Shown: piece after piece, positions 1-9,491 of the stretch | Layout of the letters: each line of letters starts with the position of its first letter | Numbering within the stretch: the stretch's first letter is position 1 | Assembly (NCBI GenBank): GCA_963781785.1 | Contig: CAWAHD010000002.1 | Span: 372,001-436,000, forward strand | Reading direction: 5' to 3' | From: CAWAHD01 sp963781785 | GTDB lineage: Bacteria; Planctomycetota; Planctomycetia; Isosphaerales; Isosphaeraceae | DNA length: 64,000 nucleotides | Translations under genes and position numbers: made by a program | Notes under the pieces: generated by a model | What the model saw: only the letters and a program-made list of their open reading frames with translations | Told to the model about the DNA's origin: nothing | The model's database searches: none

Positions 1-733
1 GCACACGCCGTTTAATGGCGTCGAGACGAACGTGGGTCGCCAGCCAATCTTGATACCCGGGGCCCTCACCGATGATTCGTTCGAGGAGATAATCGCTCAC
101 CTTTCGATGCCGCTGGGAGGCGCGGATGCCAGCTTGATCCATCGCCTGGCTGACCATTTTGGCCGTTGGCCGGTCGTGGGTCCCCTTCGGTGGGCCCTCA
201 AGCCCGGGGCATTCGCGACGCATGATCGCCGCCAGAATGCCAGGCCGTGCTGGCGAATCGGCCTCCCTCTCGCGATCACGCAGGCAGATTCGCTGAGCCG
301 CGGTCCCCTGTAGCTCAAACTTCAACTCGGGGGCCGAGCAGAAAACCAAGGGTTCGATGAACGGAACCTGGCCTTTGTTCTTGCAGGCCCGTTGCCGCTC
401 TAGCAGAGCTCGCAGCTTCTTGGACTTGGTATTCGCTCCGATCAGGGGGTTGTCCGTGGTGAAGAGCTTGCCGTCGGTTTCCCACAACCAGGTCCCGGCG
501 TCCCCGTGGAGCCGCCCCGGTCGACTCTTGATCTCGATCAAGAAGAACCCTTCCGGCGTCAAGACGAGGAGGTCGACCTCGTTGATGCTCCCGTCGTCGG
601 CGACGAATTCAAAGTTGCTCCAGGCGCGGTAGGGCTCGTGACTGGGAAACTTCGTCCGTACGAACTCAAGTGCCTCCCGCTCCCATGGATATCCAGATTC
701 TGCAACCTTGATCCAGTTCATTGCAGAAGCCAT
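1..733 (-). CDS. pglW: BREX/Pgl kinase PglW, N-terminal NERD part (cut by window edge)
   Basis: Reading leftward from an ATG at 733 (a second in-frame ATG lies at 721) there is an open frame of about 244 codons that runs off the window. Residues ~1-100 form a NERD (nuclease-related) domain: the segment EVDLLVLTPEGFFLIEIKSR carries the acidic residue and the E-x-K of the PD-(D/E)xK nuclease-like fold. The rest, including KGTHDRPTAKMVSQAM and ERIIGEGPGYQDW, matches my memory of PglW, in which a Ser/Thr kinase domain follows; that domain would lie outside the window. PglW belongs to BREX type 2 (phage growth limitation). The HTH gene upstream ends 36 bases before this start, so the two are probably co-transcribed. 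No frameshift is seen. An alternative is a NERD kinase outside a BREX locus. The assignment is from family recognition, not a search. Confidence 0.75.
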   Translation of the reverse strand, partial: MASAMNWIKVAESGYPWEREALEFVRTKFPSHEPYRAWSNFEFVADDGSINEVDLLVLTPEGFFLIEIKSRPGRLHGDAGTWLWETDGKLFTTDNPLIGANTKSKKLRALLERQRACKNKGQVPFIEPLVFCSAPELKFELQGTAAQRICLRDREREADSPARPGILAAIMRRECPGLEGPPKGTHDRPTAKMVSQAMDQAGIRASQRHRKVSDYLLERIIGEGPGYQDWLATHVRLDAIKRRV

Positions 734-769
734 CGCTTTGTTGTCTGAATGGTCGACGCATGACGCTGA

Positions 770-982
770 TCAGTGACTCGCTCTGGAACTTCGGCGATTT
801 GAGCGCTCGATGCCTCTGAGTACGCTCTCGAGTTCCGCTCGCTTATAGAGCCTGAAGCGGTTGATCGGATGGCGATATTCCGGGATCTTGCCGTCGCCAC
901 CCCAGGAACGGATCGTGTTCGGAGAGACACCGAGCAGCTTCGCCGCTTCCTTCACCCGGAGGTATTCGTCTGGTTTTGGCAT
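770..982 (-). CDS. Small excisionase/MerR-type helix-turn-helix DNA-binding protein
   Basis: A 70-residue protein starting at MPKPDEYLRV. Residues ~6-50 (LRVKEAAKLLGVSPNTIRSW, then a basic wing ending NRFRLYKRAELE) are a winged HTH of the excisionase/MerR N-terminal type that binds DNA. There is no effector domain. The frame stays open upstream to 1033, but the family-like start is at 982. It lies directly upstream of the PglW-like gene on the same strand with a 36-base gap, so it may regulate that defence operon or be the remnant of a recombination directionality factor. The neighbouring recombination-site-like repeats fit the second idea. Confidence 0.7.
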   Translation of the reverse strand: MPKPDEYLRVKEAAKLLGVSPNTIRSWGGDGKIPEYRHPINRFRLYKRAELESVLRGIERSNRRSSRASH

Positions 983-1016
983 GGGAATGTGTCCGGAGTC
1001 TGACGAAGCAATCAAG

Positions 1017-1033
1017 TTACCAAACCTTACCAA
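1017..1033. promoter_or_regulatory. Direct repeat TTACCAA upstream of the HTH gene, possible operator
   Basis: TTACCAA occurs at 1017-1023 and again at 1027-1033, a 10-base period (one helical turn), 35 bases upstream of the HTH start at 982. Same-face heptamers are a plausible operator for the small HTH protein or part of its promoter. There is no independent support. Confidence 0.3.
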
Positions 1034-2002
1034 TTCTTCCAGAGGGTCTCAAGGGCCCTCCGGGTTGACGGCAGAACGCCAGGACGCTCACTGGACTTGC
1101 ATCTGGTGTTTGGTCAGGTAACCACCAGCTCCTGGGATGATCGGAATTGGGCCAATGAATTGCCCGCATACGATCCCCAATCCCAGAGAGTGGCCACCAT
1201 GCCGGCCGGCCCCGTCCTGCGTTCCTGGCGTCGCTATCTGCGTAAATTCAAAACCCACCCCTACCCCTCAGCGAATTCGCTTGGGGTGGGCCACGCCAGT
1301 GCTGTCTCAGCACTCTCCGACGTCGAACGCTGTTGGGCGGCCTGGCCGCAGTCTCTCGCAATGCGGGCGGCAGCTCAGCTTTGGTCCTGTCTCAGAGATA
1401 TGTCGCGATCAAGACGACGATCTCACGGACTCAGAGCACTCTCCGAACGGAACCGCCTTTGCCGGATTCGCCGGTTGGAGCACCTGTTCCGAAAATGCAA
1501 AAAACATGCGCAACCTCAAATACAACAACAAGATGTAGCAACTGATGGCTTACTGCCTTTGAGTTCCGATTATTCCGCCGCCAGGCGCAACCGAATATGC
1601 TGTAATGAGATGCGTCTAATGCCGCGCCCGAGGTCCGGTTATTCCGATTATTCAAAAAACATGCGCAACCCTCGCGCTGGTCGATTGTTACGACGTGAGA
1701 TCGGCACTTTTTCCGATTATTCCAAATACATGCGCAACGGCATACAAGACAAGGAGTTCCGAAACGACGCACCGCTTTTTGCGTTGCGCGCTCGCATCTT
1801 TCCTTCTCTGTGGCGATTCTCGATCACGAAGCCTGAACCCGTTCCCGGGGTGCTCACGATTCCCTGTTTTTTCAGGCTGCAGTCGCGGCCTGGTTCCATC
1901 GCGCGCCTGTTTGGGCAACACTTTTGGGACGCGTCGCGGACTCGAGCATTTCACCGTAAACGGCCGGCTGGCCGGCATGACTCGTTCCTCACACTTTTTA
2001 CG
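1034..2002. other. Non-coding stretch between defence genes and zinc-ribbon gene
   Basis: No convincing gene is seen here. Open frames on both strands are rich in Arg, Ser and Pro and resemble no protein family. The only structure found is the set of four 28-base repeats at 1487-1738. The position beside the PglW-like operon suggests the boundary of an inserted island. Confidence 0.5.
1487..1738. repeat. Four imperfect 28-bp repeats, tyrosine-recombinase-site-like
   Basis: Copies lie at 1487-1514, 1564-1591, 1642-1669 and 1711-1738, with start-to-start spacing of 77, 78 and 69. Each begins TTCCGA (TTCCGATTATTC in the last three) and ends GCGCAAC (CATGCGCAAC in all but the second). The middle is variable. 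The two arms are imperfect inverted copies of each other (TTCCG... against TTGCG...). A length of 28 with 11-6-11 organisation is that of XerC/D dif and other tyrosine-recombinase core sites, and GTTGCGCAT on the other strand resembles the XerC arm of dif. No integrase gene is in the window. This is inference from layout. Confidence 0.5.
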
Positions 2003-3250
2003 TCACTGGCTTTTCCTCGCAGCGGCCTCGACCCAGGTGGGCATGTTGTTGAGGGCGTACCGGAACTTTTCGTCGATGCGGTCGCGCGCGTTCTTGTACA
2101 GGAGCCGCTCAAACTCCTCGGACCGTTCCGGGCTGATGGCCGCGCGGGTCGCCAGGTATGCCGGCAGCTTGGGCAGCGGCACCTCGCTGCGGACCGTCGG
2201 CGTCGTGTGCCAGACAAGCGCCCGCGCGACGTCAACGTGAGCTCGGCCTCGATCCGGGTTAACCGGTTCTGTGAAGACAGGTAGTTCCCTTCTTGAATCT
2301 CGGATACGTCCAGTCTCATGTGAAACAGCGCTTGGTTCCACAAGTGCCGCCAGGGGGACGACTCGCGCCTGGGGATGAAGCCCTTGGCCTCGAGCGCCCG
2401 GTCGAGAACCGGGAGCAGCTCGGCCACGTACGACTTGGCACCAAAAAGAAACCGCCCCTCGGGTGCCTCGACGAGCACGCCGCGCGTGGTGGAAATCCGC
2501 GTGACAATCTGCTCGGTTTCGTCCCGTACGCCGGGCCGCCTGCTCGCCGCTACATGGTCGATGAACCCACCGATGTGGTCACAATGGGTCAAAGACGCGG
2601 CGAGGTCTCCGGACCGGAACGCGGCTCGCGCCGCTTTGAGATCGAAGTCGATCTGGCGATCGAGGGCGGCCTGAAACTCGTCGTTGATCCGGGTGATGAG
2701 GGGTGCCAGGTCGGGGTCGCGCGCTGCACGGGCAATCAGGTTCAGCCAGTCCCCGAGCCGGAACGATGACGGCTGCCGGTCGTTCAGTCCCTTGAGAACC
2801 TGCTCGGCATCGCGCCTGGCCAGGTCCGGGCGTCGCAATTGCTCGTCCTCGAACCGGCGCCGCTGGCCAAAGCCCGCCTTGCGCCAGCTCGAGCGCTGTA
2901 TCCAGATCGATGAGCGCCTCGCCCAAGCGGCCGTCGGCCTCGTGGCGCCTGGCGGAATCGAAGAGCTGGCTGATCGAGCGATCCTGGATCGAATCGTATT
3001 GACGCTTCAGAAATTGCACGGCACCGGTCAGCAGGATCAGCGCCGAAACGGCTGCGAGCGCGATCCAGGCCCAGGGAACCCATTTCGGACGCGCGTATCG
3101 TTGGCGTTTCCAGGAGGCATCGGCTGCGCGGGGTAGATAGGGAACTTCCAGCAACCGATGGCAGAAACCGCATCGGACCTGCCGGCCCGGCGCGAGCCCC
3201 CGCACCTCGACTTTGTAGCCGCACTCCGGACAGGCGAACGACCCATCCAT
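2003..3250 (-). CDS. Zinc-ribbon, single-pass membrane protein (two frameshifts)
   Basis: The start MDGSFACPECGYKVEV follows a GGGAG ribosome site. Residues ~7-35 hold two CxxC pairs (CPECG and CGFCH), an MJ0042-like zinc ribbon. A membrane helix (WAWIALAAVSALILLTGAVQ) sits near residue 65, followed by a long non-cytoplasmic region that is predicted helical. It runs through RRPDLARRDAEQVLKGLNDR and ends WVEAAARKSQ. Reading continuity needs two one-base corrections: an extra G in GGCGGGC near 2863 and a missing base near 2235. The family is not recognised. Planctomycetes carry many such ribbon-plus-helix proteins of unknown role. No operon partner is visible. Confidence 0.65.
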
Positions 3251-3618
3251 GCAGGGAGTCTCCCCCGGGCTGAAGGTTCACCGCCTTTCAGTGTGGGCTT
3301 CGGCCCATGCCTTCCAGAATAGCCTGCGACTCCGGCGGTTTGCACTACGAGTATCCTGGAGCGCCGACCGTTGCCGTCACGTGGATTCTCACACGGACCT
3401 CGGCCCGAAGGACCGGATCCCGACGGCCACATCGCATACCTTATATTCTGTGCGCACTGCGCACGCCTGTTCTCGCCCGTGCTCAAGGACCCATCCTCGT
3501 CGGCCAAGGGGGGTCTCTCTATCCTTCCATTTTGTGGATGCATTCGACTCTGTTACGATGACGACCCGATCGGCAGGATAGACTCTGGTCGATTGGACTG
3601 CTGACATCAACCCTCGAA
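3251..3618. other. Intergenic region, nothing recognised
   Basis: 368 bases between the leftward zinc-ribbon gene and a rightward lipoprotein gene. It must hold both divergent promoters, but I see no clear -35/-10 pair, hairpin or small gene. Confidence 0.4.
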
Positions 3619-3858
3619 ATGCCCAAGAGCTGGATTCTCATGAACCCAAAGCCACGATCAATGCACCCAAAGGTGCTCGCGGGCGGACTTGTGGCCGCAC
3701 TCGTGGCCGGATGGTGGGGGGGCTGTGCCAAGCCAGGTTGGACCAACGTTGACCGGAAAAAGGCACGGGAGGCCGTCCGCAAGCGGTGGGCAGATTACGG
3801 CGAGGCTCCTCGAAGCCAATTGCGGGCGCCAGACAGAGCCGCCGCACAGCATCGATGA
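3619..3858 (+). CDS. Small lipoprotein, 79 residues
   Basis: A signal peptide (MHPKVLAGGLVAALVAGWWG) leads to a lipobox-like GGC, so the mature protein would be lipid-anchored. The remainder is short and basic (VDRKKAREAVRKRWADYGEA). In-frame ATGs at 3640 and 3661 are alternative starts. A DUF1559 gene follows after 64 bases on the same strand. The same lipoprotein-then-DUF1559 order recurs at 38353-39778. Function unknown. Confidence 0.55.
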   Translation: MPKSWILMNPKPRSMHPKVLAGGLVAALVAGWWGGCAKPGWTNVDRKKAREAVRKRWADYGEAPRSQLRAPDRAAAQHR

Positions 3859-3922
3859 TACCAGGCACAACGAGATCTGCGGCATTCTTCATTTGAGTTC
3901 TCCGCGTGACGTGAGGCCATTC

Positions 3923-4948
3923 ATGCACATCGGCACGCATGACCAGGGACGCCGAGGGTTGACTCTCGTTGAATTACTGGTCGTCGTCGCCATCGTTGGT
4001 CTCTTGATCGCGTTTTTGCTGCCGGCTGTCCAGGCGGCGCGCGAAGCAGCCCGAAGAGCGAATTGCGCCATCAACCTGAAGCAGATCGCTCTGGCGACCG
4101 CGAACTACGCCGACGTGTGGGGCACGCTGCCCGCGGGCGTTCAGTTCACCTTCAATTACAGCACGGCCAGCCAGCATGTCGCGATCTTGCCGTTCCTCGA
4201 ACAGGTCCCGCTCTTCAATGCCGTCAACTTCGACTGGGTGATCTGGTCCGCGGCAAACACGACCGTCATGGGCGCAAAACTTGACGTCTTTCTGTGCCCC
4301 AGCGACTCGATGGCATCGATGACCGACATTTACCGGGGCGACCTGTTCTTCGAGCCGGGCCACGCGTTTCTTTTATTACGGGGCGTTCGACGTCGCTTAC
4401 ACGAGCTACGCCGGCAACGCCGGCACCTGGTTTCACCACAGTCGCGACCTGTCTCGACTGGCACAATGCAACGGCCTCTTCTACCGCGGGAGCGCCACCC
4501 GCCTCGCGGACATCACCGACGGCATGAGCACCACGATCTTCTACGCCGAGCATGCGGTGTCGCTCTTGAACGATGACACCGAGCGGATCGTGGAGGGACC
4601 GCAGTGGGCGGGAGGCTGGTACGGCTCCACGATCTTCACGTCATTCTTTCCGATCAACCCCCAGGGTAAAGTGAAGGACGAGTACGGCGACGGCCTCTGC
4701 CGAGCGTTCATCGGCGCGGTCTCGAGCGGGCATCCGGGCGGGGCAAATGCCGCCTTTGTCGACGGCTCGGTCAAGTTCATCAAGGACACGATCGACTCGT
4801 GGCCGGTCGAACCCAGCACCGCGACCCCGCTGGGCGTTACCCGCGACAAGACCGGCCTGTTCCAGCTCGCCCCGAAACGCAGTTTCACGTCTGGCAGGTC
4901 CTTACGACCCGTGCTGGCAACGAGGTCGTCAGCGCGAGTGGTTTCTGA
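3923..4948 (+). CDS. DUF1559 pseudopilin-like protein (two frameshifts)
   Basis: Residues ~10-30 (RRGLTLVELLVVVAIVGLLI) are a type-IV-pilin/type-II-secretion prepilin cleavage and helix motif with the conserved Glu. AFLLPAVQAAREAARRANC follows, the DUF1559 signature. The C-terminal H-x-G-GANAAFVDGSVKFI motif is near 4730-4790. Continuity needs one shift near 4375 (about FYYGAFDVAYTSYAGN) and one near 4873 in a CCCC run, after which the reading ends QFHVWQVLTTRAGNEVV... at the TGA at 4946-4948, a typical DUF1559 end. The family is greatly expanded in Planctomycetes and is thought to be exported by a T2SS/pilus-like route; its exact role is unknown. GTGAGG precedes the ATG. Confidence 0.85.
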
Positions 4949-5232
4949 CCACGACGGCGGGCCGGCTACCGATCGGAGCGCAGATGCCGCAACGAGCCGC
5001 GCGGTTTACGATCGAGCCGGCCTGCCAAGGGAGCCGGCCGTTGGCTCGACGCGCGAGCTGTCTACCGGGAATCCTGCTCGAGGTACCGAACAGGTCACGT
5101 CTCTGGTGATTTTTACGCCGTCGCACTCGCCGCTCTCGAGCGCAGCCATCGTTGCAAGATCGCCGCTCCAAGGCGAGAATCGCGGTGACCGTGACGTTCA
5201 CGACGACAGGATACACTCTGGTGGATTCGCTG

Positions 5233-5881
5233 ATGGCCTCGGCACTACCCCCGGGCGGTCCGGACGATACTGATCACTTGCTCAGAAACGCCGCCGTCGG
5301 CGATTCCGGAGCGATTGAAAGGCTTCTCGAGCGCCATCGGGAGCGGTTGCGTCGCATGATCGCCTTGCGGCTCGATGATCGGTTGGCGGCGCGCGTGGAC
5401 GCTTCCGACGTCGTGCAGGAGGCGTTGGCCGACGCCGCGCGAAAGCTGGCGGACTATGCGCGCGATCGCCCTTTGCCGTTTTACCCGTGGCTGCACCGCC
5501 TGGCCGCGGAGCGGCTGGCGGCAGTCCACCGCCGGCATCGGCGGTCCAAGGCCCGAAGCGTTGCGAGAGAGGAGGTCAGACGCGTTCGCCTGGCCCGACA
5601 GCTCGGCCCAGCTCATGGTGAATAGCCTGGTGGCCAGTGACACGACGCCCAGCCATGCACTGCTCCGCGAGGAACAGCGTCAGCAGGTGCATGCGGCCCT
5701 GCAAGAGCTGGCGCCGATCGATCGCGAGATCCTGATGATGCACTATCTCGAAGAGCTGAGTTTTCCGGAAATCGCCGCGATCCTCGACATCGGCGAGGGG
5801 GCGGCCAAGATGCGGCACCTGCGTGCCTTGCGGCGCATCCGCACCGTGATGGCTGGCGACGGCACCGAGGCGAGCCCATGA
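5233..5881 (+). CDS. ECF RNA polymerase sigma factor (one frameshift)
   Basis: Sigma-70 region 2 spans residues ~25-95 (RLAARVDASDVVQEALADAA), the helix that binds the beta' coiled coil and the -10 element. Region 4 spans ~150-205 (LAPIDREILMMHYLEELSFP, EIAAILDIGEGAAKMRHLRA), the HTH that contacts -35. One shift near 5575 joins the two parts. The last codons overlap the following kinase gene as ATGA at 5878-5881. Sigma factors paired with Ser/Thr kinases are a known planctomycete arrangement, suggesting that the kinase senses or modulates sigma activity. No anti-sigma gene is seen. Confidence 0.85.
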
Positions 5882-8800
5882 ACGATCGCCGTCGGATCGA
5901 CAGCCGACGAGAGACCCGCGGGCGAAGATGCCGAGCTCGCCGAGCAGGCCGCCGCGCTCGCCGAGCGGCTCAGGCGCGGCGAAACTGTCGATCTCGCCGA
6001 CTGCGAAGGTGAAGAACTGCGCAGCCTCCTGCCCACCATCCGCATGATGGCCGATTGGTCCAAGCAATCTCCGACGAGAGACCGACCTCCGCCACCTGGG
6101 CGATTTTCGGATCGTCCGCGAGCTGGGCCGAGGTGGGATGGGTATCGTCTACGAGGCGATCCAGGTGTCTCTGGGCCGGCGGGTTGCGCTCAAGGTCTTG
6201 CGAGACTCCGCGGCGCTCGATCCCCGGCGTCTGCGCCGATTCCAGGTGGAGGCACAGGCCGCCGCAAGCCTGCGACACCCTCACATCGTGCCCGTTTTCG
6301 CCACCGGGTCGGAGGATGGGATCGCGTACTATGCGATGCAATACATCGAGTGCCGTGACCTCGCGCCGGATCATCAACGAGCTTGAGGCGAGACGACAGC
6401 ACTCGACGCCAGTCGGCTGGAAGGTTGCAAGATCGCGCCACGCAAGCCCCTCTTTGACCGATGGCTCTTCGTTCGAACGCGACGTCGCCCGGCTCGCCCG
6501 GCAGGCCGCCATGGCCCTGGAACACGCCCACGCCAACGACGTCTTGCATCGCGACGTCAAGCCCTCGAACCTCCTGATCGATGAGAAGGGCCACCTCTGG
6601 ATCACCGACTTCGGCCTGGCCAGGATCGGCGGCGGCCTCGACCTGACTCAAACCGGCGAGGCCCTCGGCACTCCGCGATACATGAGCCCCGAGCAGGCAC
6701 TCGGCCGCCGTACTCCCCTCGACGGGCGCACCGATGTCTATTCCCTCGGCGCCACCCTCTACGAGGTCTTGACCCTCGCGACGCCATTCCCGGGCGAGGA
6801 TCGCCTCGATCTCTTGCGCCGGATCACGCAGGAGGAGCCGATCCCGCCGCGAAAGATCGACCCGAGGATCCCCGTCGAGCTCGAGACGATCGTGCTGAAG
6901 GCGATGGCCAAGGTCCCGGCCGACCGTTATGCGACGGCCGCCGATCTGGCCGATGATCTGGGCCGCTTCCTCGACGACCGGCCGATCCGCGCCCGCCGGC
7001 CGAGCCTCCTCGACCGGGCCGGCAAGTGGACGCGCCGGCATCGCAAGCTGATGGCCGTGGCGGGGGCGACGGCTCTCGTTCTGGCCGTCGCCCTGGCGGC
7101 GGCCGTGTTCCAGTACACTGTCTGGCTTCGCCGCCACGGCGAGGACCTCGAGACCGAGGTCGCCCGCGCCAACCGCAATGCCGACCTCGCCAACCGCCAC
7201 CGACGGCTGGTTAACCGGCATCTTCACGCCGTCGCAGCTTCGCCTGGCCAGTGCGGCGATCGAGAACGGGCAGCTTGAACGTGCTCAGGATATCTTGCAC
7301 GACCAGGTTACGAACCCGGGCGAGGACGACCCGCGTGACTTTGCCTGGCATTTCCTCTGGGAACGCGCGACACGTCAGATCGCCCCGCTGTACGGCCACG
7401 AGCGAAACGTGAGGGCCCTGGCCATGAGCCCCGACGGCCGGACGCTCGCCAGCGGCGACGAGGTCGGGATGGTCAGGCTTTGGGACCTTCGAACCGGTTC
7501 CGCCGTCGGCGTGTTGAAGGGGCACGCTCTCTCGATCAGCCGCCTCGTGTTCTCCGCCGATGGCAGCCTGCTTGCCTCGGCGGCGGACACAGACAGCCAC
7601 TCCCGCAGCGAGGTCTTGCTGTGGGAAGCCGCCACCGGACGCGAGCTCGCCCGGATCGAAGGACTCGACAACTGCATCGCGGCGGTGCCCGTCTTCTTGA
7701 GGAATGAACCCGCGCTCAGACTCCATACCTCGTGGCGCGAGTCGGTTAACGGCGAGTGGCGCGAATCGGCGATTCGGGAAATCCGAACCTACGATCTCTC
7801 CCACGGCCCCTCCCGGCTCGCGCTGCGGTCATCGTGGCGCTCGCGAGATTACACCTGCCTGACCGACGCGGGCCAGATCGTGACGTTCCCACGCACGCCG
7901 CTCTCCGAACAAGATCGCTGGACGCTGAAAGACGCGGAGACCGGCCATATTGAATGGGCCTTCGACTCGGCTCGCTTCGGCGTCCCGAGTGTTGACTGCA
8001 TTCACTCCCGACGGGCGCATTGTCGCGGCGGCGTTCGACAACAATGGCCGTGTCGTGCCGGGAATCCAGCACCGGGCGGGAGGTGTTCCGTTACACGAGC
8101 GAGTCGCCGCTGCGCACGCTGGCCTTGAGCGCCGACGGCCGCACGCTCGTCGCCGCGTGCGAGTCGGGACTGGTCGAGCTTCGCTCGCTCTCCACAGCCA
8201 GGCGGATCGCGCTGGCGATCAGCGACGTTCCCAGGCAGAATTCAAGCCTTCGCGTCGCATTTTCACCCGATGGATCCCGGCTGGCGACAAGCGAATGGGG
8301 CATCCCCGGCGGGGCCACTCCGGTGACCATCTGGGACGTCGACACCGGAAAGCGTCTGGGGCAGTATCCCGGTCATCGTGACCGGGCGGCCGACCTGCTG
8401 TTCGCGGCCGACGGCCGTTCGCTGCTGATCGCCGCCGGTCCGACGATCCGGTGCTGGTTCCTCGAAAGGGAATCGGAGCCCCCTCCGCTGGCGGGCCACA
8501 AGGACGAAGCTTGGGCCGTCGCGTTCGCGCCCGATGGCGAGCTGCTGGCCTCGGGCAGCCGACGACGACGATCCCGAGACCATCAAGCTCTGGGAGCCCA
8601 GGAGCGGCCGGCGGGTCCGCGGCTGGCACGGCGGACCCGGAACGACCGCCTCGCTCGCATTTTCACCGGATGGCCGCGTCCTGGCCTCCGCTCACCTGGT
8701 GAAGGAAGACAACGTCCGCCTCTGGGACGTCGCCACCGGCAAGCCCCTGGCCACGTTGAGCGGACACACCGCGCGTGCCCGCACAGTGGCCTTCCATCCT

Positions 8801-9463
8801 CACGGCAAGCTGCTCGCGTCGGCCGGGTCGGACAAGACGATTCGTCTCTGGGACGTCGAACGAGCGAATCTGCCTGGCCGCGCTCGACGGGCATGACGAT
8901 ACAATCCAGCGACTGGTCTTCGCACCCGATGGCACGCAGTTGGCCTCCGCGTCCAGCGATGGTACCGTACGCTTGTGGGATGTCGCCCAGGGCCGGATCG
9001 TGCGGACGCTTGCGGGACCGGAGAAATTCACGTCGGTCGAGTATTTCCCCGGATGGCCGGACGCTCGCCGGGGCCGACGAGGATGGCTCGATCACGCTCT
9101 GGGATGCGGCGACCGGTGCGCAGCGCGGGCTGCTCCGCGATGAAGTGAGGGTCTTGCGCGCCCTCGCGTTCTCCCCCGACAGCCGGATCCTGGCATCGGC
9201 GGGCGAAATCGGGCCCGATCCGACTTTGGGACGTGCTGACCGCTCAGGAGCTGCATTCCCTCCCGGACGACTCCGGGCACGTCCATTCGCTGGCCTTCGC
9301 CCCGGATGGGTCGTCACTGGCGTATTCCCGCCATGACGGCGCCGTGGAGATCTGTCGAACCGATCTTGCCGTCTTTCATGCTCATCAGAGGCGCGGATCG
9401 ATCGCGCGAGTCCGAACCGGGTCGACCGAGCCGGCGCGATTCGCGGGCGGTGAGGCGGCCTGA
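5878..9463 (+). CDS. Ser/Thr protein kinase with transmembrane helix and WD40 repeats (about ten frameshifts)
   Basis: The reconstructed order is: N-terminal Glu/Ala-rich linker (5900-6060); Hanks-type kinase with Gly loop ELGRGGMGIVYEA (~6115-6160), VALKVL lysine, HRDVKPSNLL catalytic loop (~6550), DFGLA (~6607) and GTPRYMSPEQ (~6668); membrane helix LMAVAGATALVLAVALAAAV (~7050-7110); extracytoplasmic WD40 propeller with many SPDGRxLAS...VRLWD repeats from ~7370 to ~9330. All kinase catalytic residues are present. Frame changes fall near 5890, 6065, 6366, 7215, 7985, 8058, 8560, 8868, 9044 and 9214. Every one moves the frame by the same step (one extra base), and several are an added C before CG or a TTT run. 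It overlaps the ECF gene by ATGA. Either sequence errors or a decayed gene. Confidence 0.85.
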
Positions 9464-9491
9464 CACCGGCGACCATCGATGACCCTGAACG

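Noticed and set aside
1487..1738. CRISPR array
   Set aside because: Only four repeats, one strongly diverged, with spacings of 49, 50 and 41 bases, and no cas gene; recombinase-site-like layout fits better.
1097..2284. A 395-codon rightward open frame across the repeat region
   Set aside because: Arg/Ser/Pro-rich with no family resemblance, runs through the 28-base repeats and antisense to the zinc-ribbon gene; typical high-GC spurious frame.
5878..9463. Programmed +1 frameshifting of the kinase gene
   Set aside because: No shared slippery context across the ten sites; simple run-length changes explain most.
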